From positions 1-64,000 of the forward strand of contig QRFJ01004960.1 in the NCBI GenBank assembly GCA_006176705.1: a stretch of 64,000 nt of DNA. Reading direction: 5' to 3'. Position numbers and translations under genes: made by a program. Under the pieces are notes generated by a model, which had not been told where the DNA came from, ran no database searches, and worked only from the letters and a program-made list of their open reading frames with translations. This DNA is from Cocos nucifera (taxonomy: Eukaryota; Streptophyta; Magnoliopsida; Arecales; Arecaceae). Numbering within the stretch: the first letter of the stretch is position 1; each line of letters opens with the position of its first letter. This document shows positions 47,287 to 58,769 of this stretch, piece after piece.

Positions 47287-49539
47287 TGAAGGAAAATCCT
47301 GATTTTCCGATCCAGGTTCATTCAGATCTGATTAGATCAAGAGATATATTTCAAAAATTTTTCTCTTTGATCTATATTAGATTTGGAATATTTTAGATCT
47401 AATTCTTATTATTTTAATAAATAAAAAAAATAAAAATAAATTAAATCAAATTTAATTTACCTAATTTAGGTAATCTAATTACCTGTTGATGATCCTATAT
47501 GCAGCGGAAGGTTCTGGATCTAGCCACGCAAGCGCCTGGCCTCTACCGGTATCCACTTGGGCTTAATTTGGAGATCCTCTTCTTCTCTATCATGTCTGCA
47601 AAAATCAGATCTGAATCTGATCTAGAGAATCTTCAAAGTCGTCCTTTGCAGCAGCGCAGCCTTCTAGCTTTCAATCGCCTTTCTTTGATCTGAATCGCAC
47701 CAACCAAAAATTGAAAACTCCTTTTGGACGTGGAGAGGAGAGGGAGAAGGTGGTTTGGCATGGAGGAAGAGGGGAGAGGCAGCCTTGGGCATGGGGAATT
47801 ATGATTCCTTTCAATCACTTCCAATCATTATCTGGGTTGGGTGCAGGGTCTTATTTATAAACTGTCTGTGATCCAACTTCTCTTCTTCCCAACCAATCAC
47901 AACTCTTTATGAAATCAGATCTAAATCTGATTGGTGGAAATAGAGTCCCCTAGATTCCTCCTTAGAGGGTGCCTAAGACTAGTCAAAGTTGGTTCTTAGG
48001 AGAACTCTAATTGGAATCCAAAAAGGAGATGGAGTCCTTGTCCAACAAGGACTCCTAGGCGCCTCCAACTTGGGCACATGCCTAGGGTGGTGTGCGCCCT
48101 CCTCCTTGCCAGGTTCTGGCAGGAGGATAGGCCCCCACCAGCTCTCCAATAGGTGTGTGACATGTGGTCAAAAGTTAAAGTGTCAATGGTCAATATTTGA
48201 CCAGTCAAAGGTAGACTTTTGACCAAAGTCAAAGAACAAGAAATGGCAGGTAATGTCTTACAAAATAAGACAACCTTTTCTGACTTGGACAACCTCTAGT
48301 CAGACCATATGAAGGCCTTTGATTGAGCACAAACTCCTTTGGCTCAGTCAGGATAATTAATTTATGATAGCAAAAGAAGAACGTTAGGTTCAATCGAGTA
48401 CTAGCACGATTTTCTTGAACCTAATTGAATCTCATTCAGATCAATTGAACTGGATCAGTTCAATTGATGATCACCATATTCAAACCCTTATTTGTGTGAC
48501 CCAGTTAGGTTTAGTTCTGTATGGTAATGGGATATGTCATGATCTCTATCATCGACATCATCGAAACTCTTTTCGATGGATCAGAACTCTTCTGATTCGA
48601 ATAGCTAGAATGATCGATCATCTAAATCATTCTAATTGCTCCCAAAATCCACCAATGATACCTAACAGTATATGGTGGCAACCCATCAGAGCTGAATGCA
48701 AACCTCTTGGTGCAGCTACTTGTGTCATTAAGTTCTTCTATCTTGAGCCCCGATCAGATTAGGGTTAAGGTGAACTCGTCAAACCCTATTTTCTGTCATA
48801 TGATGTATTCATTCGATTCGAGTCCGATGTGAAAATCTAAATAGAAACTCTTTCTATTATTTCACTCTGTCATGGCCATGGACTTCTGGACTTGATTCTC
48901 ATGATTATCATAGGACTGCTCCTCTACCACCGAGGTAGATAGATTCCATCTTGATGCCATCCAGTTCCTACAATGAACATGCTATAGCCAACATATACCT
49001 CAAGGTTCCGAATGGCTAGGAGATCGAGTAATGGTATAGTCAAACTATAACACCCTCAAGATGAACTGCCGATGCACCTCAGATCAAAGAACCAGACACA
49101 CTACTGCAGCATCGAGTCAGTCATTGACGAGAAGGTAGACTCCCTAATGACTACTCGAGATGGTCACGCTCAGTGCCCTCGTTCTCTAACGAGTACCTGT
49201 ACTCTCGCTTCGGTGTCTCTACACCGTAGACTTAAGACTTATCTACTAAAGAGAAGCGATTGTATACCAACCTTACGGATCAATCACCATCCTCGTGATG
49301 ATCCTATGGTCGGGAGCATTTTATGAGTTAATAATGATTATTCATGTCTTAAATTTTCAACTCTTGAAAATATGAATTATCATTACCATTAACTCAAAGG
49401 ATGTATCACAGACACTAAATACACATATGTGATAGAAAATAACCCATTTTATTGATATTAGTCAAAATTATAATTTTGCCCTTAGAAGTGTATTACAAGT
49501 GTCAGCCAATTCTAGCTTCTAGGGCACATATATCTAACA
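47287..49539 (-). repeat. 5' LTR of element G
   Basis: 2253 bp, plus-strand ends TGAAGG and CTAACA. TATAAATA in sense at plus 47852-47859. Confidence 0.95.
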
Positions 49540-49890
49540 GACTCTACCATGAAAGCAGAGTACATCGCTGTATTGGAGGCTACAAAGGAGGTATTCTAGT
49601 ACAAGAAGTTCGCCATAGAGCTCGAAGTGATGCGATCAGATATCGTCCCTCTATACTGCAATAATAATGGCACCATAGCCCTAGCTAAAGAGCCGAGGTC
49701 TCACAAAAAATTCAAGCACATCGAGCGGTGATACCATCTCATCCATGATTACCTAGAGAAGGGATATGTCGAGGTTAAGAGAGTCGACACTACAGATAAT
49801 GCGGCTGACTCGTTGACAAAACTATTGAGCTAATAGAAGATCCGAGCCAATAGAAGATCCAAGCCCATCTTGAGAAGATGAGACTTAGAT
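49540..49890 (+). pseudogene. Element H RNase H C-terminal part
   Basis: Starts at the DSTM segment (DSTMKAEYIA, catalytic Glu kept), then VPLYCNNNGTIALAKEPRSH (YCDN changed to YCNN, losing the Asp), IER-YHLIHDYLEKGYVEVKRVD and ADSLTKLL. Stops at two sites. Decayed. Confidence 0.88.
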
Positions 49891-49913
49891 TTATAGCCAA
49901 TTGGCTTTAGGTC

Positions 49914-49924
49914 AAGTGGGAGTT
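49914..49924 (+). promoter_or_regulatory. Element H polypurine tract
   Basis: AAGTGGGAGTT directly before TGTTAGATG. Confidence 0.78.
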
Positions 49925-52187
49925 TGTTAGATGTATGCCCTAGAAGTCAGATTGGCTAAACAATTGTAATACACTTCTAAGGGCAATTTTATAATTTTGA
50001 CTATAAATTAATAAAATGATTATTTTCTATCACAGTATGTATTTAAAGTGTCTGTGATACATCCTTTTAGTTAATGATAATGATAAATTCATATTTTCAA
50101 GAGTTGAAAATTTGAGACATGAATTTTCATAATTAACTTATAAATAGCTTCCGACCGTAGGATCATCATGAGGATGGTAATCAATCCAGAAGGTTGGTAT
50201 ACGATCGCTTTCTTAGGATAGATGTATCTTGAGTCTACGGTGTGGAGACATCGGAGCGAGAGTATAGGTACTTGTTAGAAAATGAGGGCACTGAGTGTGA
50301 CCACCTTGAGCAGTCATAAGGAAGTCTACCTTCTCGTCGATGACTAACTCGATGCTGCAATGGTGTATCTAGTTCTTTGACTTGAGGTGCATCGACAGTT
50401 CATCTTGAAGGTGTTATAGTCTGACTACACCATAACTCCTCCTAGCCATTCAAAATTTTGAGGTGTATGTTGGCTATAGCATGTTTATTATAGGAATTGG
50501 ATTGCACCTATAGGAAATCTATCTACTTCGATAGATAAGGAGCAGTCCTTAAGTCCTAAGATTAAGTTCTTAGGCCCATGGCCATGGCAGAGTGAAGATG
50601 ACAGAAAGAGTTTCTATTAGATTTTCACATTGGATTCGAATCAAATGCTTAATTCATATGATGGATATTGGATTTGACGAGTTCACCTTAACCCTAATCC
50701 TATCATGGCTCAAGATAGCAGAATCCAATCACACAGATAGCTATACTAAGAGATTCACTTTTGGTTCTAATGGATTGCCACCATATACTGTTAGGTATCG
50801 CTGGTAGATTTTGGAAGCAATTAGAATGATTTAGATGATCGATTATTCTAATTATATGAATTAGAAAAGTTCTGATCCATCGAAAGGTGTTTCGATAATG
50901 TCGATCACAACATGTCTCGTTATCATACAGAACTGAATCTAACTGGATCACACAAACAAGTGTATAGATCTGGATGTCATCAATTGGACTAACCCAGTTT
51001 AATTGATTTGAATTAGATCCAATTAGGTTCAAAAAAATCATGCTAACACACGATTGAGCCTAACATTCTCCTTTTGTAATCATTTTGGTTCATCTCGGCC
51101 GAGCCAAATTTGTTTGGGCTCACTCAGGAATCTTATCTTAGTCTGACAGGAGCTTGTCCAGATCAGAAAAAAATTGCCTTAATTCATTAAATGGATTTAA
51201 GACAACATTTGCGAATTTCTGTCACCTGCTAATTCCTATTTTTGGACATAAGTCAACAGTTGACCTTGGACACTTGGACATAGGGCCATGTGTCATGCAC
51301 CTATAGGAGAGCACCTGGGGCTCTTGTCCTCCTACTAAAAGAGGCAAGAGAGAGGGTGTATGCCACCCTAGGCGTGTGCCCCATATGGATAAGGGATGGA
51401 GTCCCATACAGATGGGACTCCAAGGTTTTCTTGATGGGTTTAAATACCTAGGGGCCAAAGGCTTTTTTTGTTTTATCCGGTCTTGGCGCCACCTATGTGG
51501 ATTCTTTAGGGACTTTCATATGATTGGATCAGATGACATCATCCCACCAATCAAATTTAGATCTATTTGAATAAAGGCCTCTAATTGGTCGGGATGATGT
51601 GGCACTGTATGGCGCAGTAGGATCTATTTAAACCCTATATGCGCCTAGGATTAAGAAAACTTGCACAATTTCCACGCCCCAAGACTACCTCTCTCTCTCT
51701 TCCATGCCCCATCTAATCATCTCTCTCCCCTCTCTATGTCAAAGGAGTTAGGCACGGATAACATCCAAGGAAGAAAGGCGCCCAGATCAGGAAGAATGCA
51801 GCACTACTGAATGAGACGACTGCTGCTTCTTCAAAAGAAGTTTTGAAGAACTTTAAGATCAGATCCAGATCTAATTTTTGAAGAAAAGATTCAGAAGGAG
51901 AAGACCTCCGATCCTGCCTAAGTGGACACTGGTAGAGGTCAGGCACGTGCGTGGCTCCTTCCAGAACCTTAGGATCAATCGGTATCATCATAGGATAATT
52001 TGATTATCCAAAATAAGATATGAATTAAATTAGATTTAATTTTATTTTTATTTTATAATATTAGATCTTTAGGATCAGATCCGAGATGCTTCAGATCTGA
52101 TTAGGATCATAAAAAAAATTGAAATATTCCTTCAAATCCAATCAGATCTGAATGGTCTTATGCCGAAAAAACATGATTTTTTCTTCA
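49925..52187 (+). repeat. 3' LTR of element H
   Basis: 2263 bp, TGTTAGATGTATGCCC to TTCTTCA. It shares subfamily marks with LTR B (CACAGTATGTATTTAAAGTG in this strand). TATTTAA at about 51625-51632 is the TATA equivalent. Confidence 0.92.
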
Positions 52188-52506
52188 ACTGCTAGGTGCC
52201 ACTGATGGATTTTGGGATCAATTAGAATTATCTTGATGATCGACGATTCTAATTGGATGAATCAGAAGAGTTTTGGTCCATCAAAAGATATTTTGATGAT
52301 GTCGATAATGGAGATCATGACATGTCTCATTACTATATAGAACTGAACCTAACTAGGTCATACAAATAAGGATTTGAATCTGGATGTCATCAATTAGGCT
52401 AATCTAGTTTGATTGATTTGAATTAGATCCAATCATATTCAAGAAAATCATGCTAGCACACAATTGGATCTGACTTTCTCCTTCTGCTATTTTTCTAGTT
52501 CATCTT
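52188..52506 (+). repeat. LTR I, first visible piece
   Basis: Plus-orientation LTR sequence starting in mid-LTR at ACTGCTAGGTGCCACTG. It includes the U3 inverted repeat in diverged form and ends at GTTCATCTT, where solo LTR J begins. It continues at 54801 with GACTAAGTCAAATTAG, which restores the family sequence exactly. Confidence 0.88.
52502..52506. repeat. Target duplication of J, left (ATCTT)
   Basis: ATCTT before J and GTCTT (54796-54800) after it, four of five bases equal. Confidence 0.75.
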
Positions 52507-54795
52507 TGAAGGAAAAAATCAGATTTTTTGGATCAGGTTCATTCAAATCTGATTGGATCGAGAGGCATATTTCAAAAATTTCATCTTAGACCCAGATCAG
52601 ATCTAACACTTTTCAGATCTGATTTTATGATGTGATAAATAAGAAAATTAAATTAAATTAAATCTAAATTAATATTACCTTAGTTTTGGATAATCTGATT
52701 ATCCTTTGATGATCCTACTGATTGTCTGAGATTCTGGATTTAGCCACGCAAGCGCCTAGCCTCTACTGGTATCCACTCAGGCTGGATCTGGAAATCTTCT
52801 TCTTCTTTATACATCTCCAAAAATTAGATCTAGATCTGATTTGGAGGATCTTCAAAACTTCTTCTGAAGATCAGCAGTCGTCTCTGCAGCAGTGTTGCCT
52901 TCTTCCTTTTTCGTTATCCTTTTCTTGCCTGGATTGCACCAAACTGAAGCCCAACTTTCTTGGGCATGGAGAGGAGTGAGAGGATTAGAAGATGGTATGG
53001 AGGAAGAAGAGGGGCAGCCTTGGGGTGTGGGATAAGAGAAACTCTTTTTTGGTTGGGCGCAGATAGGGTTTATTTATAGACCTTACTGCGCCATGCAGTG
53101 CTGTATCATCCCGGCCAATCACGTTGCTTCGTGCAATCAAATCTAATATGATTGGTGAGATGACATCACCTAATCCAATCAGACGAGAGCTCCATAGATT
53201 CATCCTTAGATGGCACCTTAGACTAGTCAAAGTCTATAGATAAGAGTCACCTAGTTTAAATCCAAGAAGCAACCTGAAGTCCCATCTGTATGGGACTCCA
53301 GGCGTCCCTATCCATGGGCGCACGCCATCCTAGGCATGCACCCCCTCCTTTCTAAATTCTAATGAGGGGACAAGCCCCTATCTACTCTCCAGTAAGTGCA
53401 TGACACATGGGCAGATGTCCAAGGATCAAAGGTCAATGTTTGACCAAAGTCAAAGGATAAGAATTAGCAGGTGATAGAAAATGGCAGATGTTGTCTCAAA
53501 TTTATCTTATAAATTAAGACAACCCTTTTCTGACCTGGACAAGCTCCAGTCAGATTAGGTAAAGGTACCTAAGTGAGCACAAAAATATTTGGCTCAGTTG
53601 AGACAACTTTTAATGATGATAATAAAAAGGAGAATGTTAGGCTCAATCGTGTGCTAGCACGATTTTCTTGAATCTAATTGAACCAAATTCAAATCAATTG
53701 AACTTGGTTAGTTCAATTGATGATATCTAGATCCAAACCCTTGTTTGTGTAATCCAGTTAGGTTCAGTTCTATATGGTAATGGGATATGTCATGATCTCC
53801 ATCATCTACATCATCGAAACTCCTTTCGATGGATCAGAACTCTTCTGATTCAAATAACTAGAATGATCAATCATCTAAATCATTCTAATTGCTCCAAAAA
53901 TCTATCAGTGACACCTAGCAGTATATGGTGGCAACCCATCAGAACTAAAAAAGAACCTCTTGGTGCAGCTACTTATGTGATTAAGTTCTTCTATCTTGAG
54001 CCCCGATCAGATTAAGGTTAAAGTGAACTCGTCAAACCCTAATTTCTATCATATGATTTAATCATTTGATTCAAGTCCAATGTGAAAACCTTAATAGAAA
54101 CTCTTTCTATTATTTCACTCTCTGCCATGGCCATGGGCTTATGGACTTGATTCTCATGATCATCAATGGGCTGCTCCTCATCCACCGAGGTAGATAGATT
54201 CCATCTTGGTGTAATCCAATTCCTATAATGAACATGCTATAGCCAACATACACCTCAGGATTCCAAATGGCTAGCAGACCGAGTCATGGTGTAGTCAAAC
54301 TATAACACTCTTAAGGTGAACTGTCGATGCACCTCAGGTCAAAGAACCAGACACACCACTGCAGCTTCGAGTCGGTCATCGATGAGAAGGTAGACTTCCT
54401 TATGACTGCTCGAGATGGTCATGCTCAGTGCCCTCATTCTTTAATGAGTACCTGTACTCTCCCTTTGATGTCTCTACACCATAGACTCAAGACTCATCTA
54501 CTATGAAGAAGTAATTGTACACTAACCTTCTGAATCAATCACCATCCTCATGACAATCCTATGGTCAGGAGCCTTTTATGAGTTAATAAATAAAAATTCA
54601 TGTCTTAAATTTTCAACTCTTAAAAATATGAATTATCATTACCATTAACTCAAGGGATGAATCATAGACACTAAATACACATATGTGATAGAAAATATCC
54701 TATTTTATTATTTATAGTCAAAATTATAATTCAGCCCCTAAAAGTGTATTACAAGTGTCGGTCAATTCTGGCTTCTAGGGTACACATATATAACA
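52507..54795 (-). repeat. Solo LTR J
   Basis: Complete 2289-bp LTR of the copia family (TGAAGG to TATAACA), with no primer site or polypurine tract on either side, flanked by near-identical 5-bp duplications within LTR I. TATAAATA in sense at plus 53071-53078. It arose by recombination between the two LTRs of a former full element. Confidence 0.92.
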
Positions 54796-55299
54796 GTCTT
54801 GACTAAGTCAAATTAGATTTGGCTCATCCTGAAACCCTATATGATTTTGTCCCAATTTGATTGGAGCTTATCCTGGTTAGTTCGGAGCTTGTCCTGATAA
54901 GATCAGGACTTATCTTAAATCCATGCAAGGGGCATCAAGACAAGACCCATCTTTGTCGGAATTAAAGGAGAAGGGCATGCACCCCTTAGAGAATTTCTAG
55001 GGATGCATGCCCTAGATGGTTTCGTGAGGGGAGAGAAGGTGCACGCCCCTCCTGATATGTGCTTGATATGGATAAGATGGAGGTGCCCCATTCAGAAAGT
55101 GTTTGAATGGGTCAAAGCATTTGAATTTGATTCAAACATCTCTAGAGATAAACCCTTGCGCCATGTCTTCTTCTTATCTTTTATTGGTGCCATTTAAACT
55201 AAATTTTAGGTGACAAAACTAGATGAAAATATGGTGTTAGGCATGGAAATTAGATGGGAGTCATTTTGCTTTAAGCAAAGTGTTTGCTTAAGGCTCTAG
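54796..55299 (+). repeat. LTR I, second piece
   Basis: Continues LTR I from the J insertion to TCTAG, where solo LTR K starts. Diverged from the other LTRs but collinear (GCTCATCCTG, then the cytosine-rich GCATGC block). No coding content. Confidence 0.82.
55295..55299. repeat. Target duplication of K, left (TCTAG)
   Basis: TCTAG before K and TCTAG again at 61085-61089 after it. Perfect 5-bp match across 5.8 kb. Confidence 0.9.
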
Positions 55300-56213
55300 T
55301 GAAGGAAAAATCTAATTTTTCTGCTATAGGATCGATCTGATCTGATTAGATCTATAGTAAAATTTTAAAAATTTCTACAATAATCTGATCAAATCTGAGA
55401 GTTCTTAGATCTGATTAGTATGATCTAATAACAAAATTAAAATTAAATTAAATTTGTAACAAAGATTACTACCTGATTCTAGGTAAATAATTTATCCTAT
55501 TGATGATCTAACTACACTTCGAGATTCTGGATCTAGCCGCGCACATGCCCGACCTCTACCGTAGTTCACTCGGGCTAGATCTGAATGCCATCTCCTACTA
55601 GATCTGATCTTCAAAGATCATATCTGATGTCTTCCTATAGAACCTTTAAATCGATCTCCGAAGGTTGCGCATTCATCTCACAAACACTATCATCTCTCGC
55701 TGATCCTTACGCTTGCAGGACTTGGATCCTTCTTTATTTCTTTTCCTAACACCTTAGGCATGGAGAAGAGAGAGAGAACTTGAGAGATAGGGCATGGAGA
55801 AGGGAAGGGCGGCAACCTTTGTGCGTGGTCAATTGGCATTAGCAAAACCTAAGGCGCAGGGGTTCTTATAGAGATCCCTGCACCACCCTTGAGTCCCAGA
55901 TGATCAAGCAACTGACTTGCTTGATTAGATCGGACTCCAATCTGATAATCCATGCCAAAGAGACCCGATCCTATCAAGTTTTGTCACCCAAAGTCAATCC
56001 AATATTGGCGCCAACTGCAGATCAAAATGAATAGTGGGTGCAAGTTTTATCTGAGAGTGTTTGATCTCATCAAAAACTCCTAAACCCCAATCCATATGGG
56101 ATGCCATCCCTTATCCACATAGGGTGCATGCTAGGAAGGGCGTGCGTCCTTCTCTTCTCACCAAAAACTAAGGGGGCACATGCCCCTAGAATTTCTCTGA
56201 GGGGCGCACGTCC
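55300..56213 (-). repeat. Solo LTR K, left piece
   Basis: Starts TGAAGGAAAAATC and runs 914 bp to CGTCC, where element L is inserted. With the right piece (59709-61084) it makes an LTR of about 2.29 kb. No primer site or polypurine tract is adjacent, so it is a solo LTR. Confidence 0.88.
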
Positions 56214-57132
56214 TATTGTCGTCCACAACGTTCCAAACATCATCTAGCTCTAATACCAAATTATAGACTCATGATATCGCTTGAATGCCAATCATTCTTG
56301 ACATCACAAGCATCAATATCATATTGTGGAAGCTTCTAATCTTTAGCATGGATCTGAAGGAACCTATGACGTTCTCTATGGGCATCACACCACCGATCCT
56401 CAACCTGGATCTATGATGGGGCGCCTCCCTCCTTGGGCTTGAGGGAGATGCCCCCTTCTCTAGGCCTTCTTCAAGAATCCTAGGGTGGCAACTCTAAAGA
56501 AAAGAGAAGAAAAGAGTTGAGGAAGAAAAGATCTATATTTCACAACATTCACAGCCTCCTTGAAACCCTAATACAACCTATGTATTTATACATAGCCATT
56601 AGACTCGACCAAAAAAACTCTCCGACTAACCCAATACATGAAAGCACTCACCGAGCTCATGTACACCCATGTCTCTCATGCTCTCATCCTCTGAATTTAG
56701 ACTCGATCCATACATAAATTAGCCCCCTTATGACCTCTCAAACCAGATCTTAAGACCCCTAGGATCAATCTAGACCTTAGCCCAAAATAGACCCTCGCAT
56801 AACTCTATCCATGCATTGAGCCGGCTCAGTTTTTCCACTGGGTCGGCTCAGTCTAAAACTGAGCCGGCCTAGTCCTGTGCTGTGCCGACAGTTTCGAACG
56901 TGCAGCTCTCTATTTTGCCTGTACACTAAGATATAGCTGACCAAATTTGGACTAAGCCAGCTAACCTACAGAAAATCTTCTTTCTGCAGTCTTGATTCTC
57001 TGACTTTGGTTCCTTACTTCACCTTGTGTCCCAGGTCTCCGAACCACCAATCAAGCTCGTAGAATCTTCGAAGCCAACCCCCTGACTCCTCTCGTGGCCT
57101 CCTAAGGCTTGGAAGCACTATAAATGCTCACA
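56214..57132 (-). repeat. 3' LTR of element L
   Basis: Plus-strand ends TATTGTCG and CTCACA. It contains a degenerate primer-site copy (GGTATTAGAGC on the minus strand, 56247-56258), as does the other LTR. Confidence 0.85.
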
Positions 57133-57143
57133 ATCTCCATCTT
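57133..57143 (-). promoter_or_regulatory. Element L polypurine tract
   Basis: Minus strand AAGATGGAGAT next to the 3' LTR, preceded by GGGGGTATC. Confidence 0.6.
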
Positions 57144-58756
57144 GATACCCCCAAGCTTTGGCAAACCTCTCGGCAATGACCTCCTACACGATCCCACGGT
57201 CCCTGCGCACTCGACAGCCCCTTGTGCAATCATCACCTCTGCTAATCCTCTTCAATTATTGTGCATCTTTGAGGCCTTTGGGATGATCACCTCCACTACT
57301 GAAGATCTATGCTTGTACCTCTACACCATTCTGAAATTGTAAGATCCCTTCTGCTTAGCAGATGCATCATTTTTTCTAGACTTTCCTGGAGAATCCGCAA
57401 CGTTCCTGTACCGACACTCGCTGCAAATCCTGACATGGTCTCCTCAGAACTACACTTGTCCTCCTGCACATGTCGCTCCATCTGGAATGATGCATCACCA
57501 GCGCTGGTGCTAGGATATCGATCCCCCCGCACCCCTTTGCTCTCAACTTATATCAAATTCCTCTCCAATTATAAAATCATCTCCCCAAAGCTCCACCTAT
57601 ATCCAAAGTCCATCTGATGCTATAGAAGCCGACTTTGTCATGGAGTTCCTCAAGGTCAACCACTCAATGCTGCACTGCTGAGCCTACCGCTGCACCTCGA
57701 ACATCGTCATTGTCCTTTCGAATCCTCCACGCTCTGCGGATCCATTCGAAACTATCTTAGATACCTCTGCAACCCGCAGGCACCTCCGAAACTCAAGGGC
57801 TCATCCAACTCTTCTGAAACCAGTGACTGAACCTTAAGAAATTTCATCCTAGTCCTTCTCTTCTGCCCCTACACTAGCCATCACTTTAGTTGTGCTAGAG
57901 AACCATCCTCCATTTGAACCGCGACTCTTTCTGGTGCCCCTGCAGAAGAAACCTGATCCATGATACTTTCGACTGCCTAAGACCTCCTAGCACTCCTTGA
58001 AACCTCCTAACTCTCCTTAAGACCTGCTTCCGATCTTTCTAAGAAGCTCCTGATACTATCTGCTGAGATACACTCCTCGACTGCTGCACCGTCGAGCCTC
58101 TCTCAGCTCCTATGCCTCCAGGAAAGTACTCCTGCAGCACTCCAGCGCTCCCTGACTCGTCTCTATGCCGCTCTATAGCCATCCAGCCCTAACCTGCTGG
58201 ACCTCCATGGATCATCCATCTCTATCACTCCCAAGGCTTCGTAAATTCATGCTCTGATCAAACCGCTGAATACATCTCTGACTATTTCTCTGCCTTCCAA
58301 ACACTGAAGGATGTATAGTCGCTTCTTCAGCCTTCCTTCGACCATTATCCCTTAGGAAACCTCTCTTCAACAGTCCTATACTACCCATCTTCCTAGAAAA
58401 CCCTGATGCTCTCTATTGAGATATCTTTCTCGACTACTGCATCATCGAGCCTCTCTTAGCCCTGCATCTTCAGGAAAATTCTATTGCAGCGCTCCCTGCC
58501 TGTCACATAACCATCATACACCTCGACCATTCCACCTAGATCGATTAGCAAATCATGCACCAAATTCTTCCACCCTAGAAAAATCTCTTTTCGTTAATCC
58601 TCTCAACCTCCACCTTCAACTTATTGCTCCAAGTTGGCCAAACCACAACAATAACAAGGTAGATTTGAGACATACCATAGAATCCTTATGCAAATTTTTA
58701 ATTTCATCTTGTATGACTTCTTTTTTTTTTTCATGCACCATCAGGCTCTGAAACTT
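57144..58756 (-). other. Element L internal region, no recognised coding content
   Basis: C- and T-rich on the plus strand. Short open stretches on both strands (for example 57309-57617 plus, 57532-57296 minus) show no known motif. It includes an imperfect direct repeat of about 150 bp at roughly 58005-58155 and 58355-58505 (both with CGAGCCTCTC and GCAGCGCTCCCTG-like words). Confidence 0.6.
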
Positions 58757-58769
58757 GGCTCTGATATCA
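58757..58769 (-). promoter_or_regulatory. Element L primer-binding site
   Basis: Minus strand TGATATCAGAGCC, one change from the tRNA-iMet match, directly next to the LTR with no spacer. Confidence 0.8.

Larger units (their letters stand above)
42861..49539 (-). mobile_element. Copia element G, internally deleted
   Basis: Minus-strand element of the C subfamily: 3' LTR (42861-44973, lacking about 170 bp at its left), polypurine tract, RNase H and most of RT (44985-46200), then an abrupt switch into leader sequence (46201-47271), primer site and 5' LTR (47287-49539). About 3.5 kb, from within RT back into the leader, is missing relative to C. It is inserted in the RNase H of H; the expected right-hand duplication is GACTC (49540-49544). 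Confidence 0.92.
49540..52187 (+). mobile_element. Copia element H, 3' end (probably the other end of E)
   Basis: Plus-strand RNase H tail, polypurine tract and complete 3' LTR. Its left part was displaced by G. It is inserted into LTR I: the LTR I sequence resumes at ACTGC (52188), the expected right-hand duplication. Only E, in the same orientation, lacks a matching 3' part, and no second 5' part without a partner is seen, so E and H may be one element. Confidence 0.85.

Noticed and set aside
57309..57617. 102-codon plus-strand open frame inside element L
   Set aside because: No known motif, low-complexity C- and T-rich sequence, in the non-coding interior of a non-autonomous element.
58416..58751. 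111-codon plus-strand open frame inside element L
   Set aside because: Overlaps the leader side of the primer site on the opposite strand; no motif.
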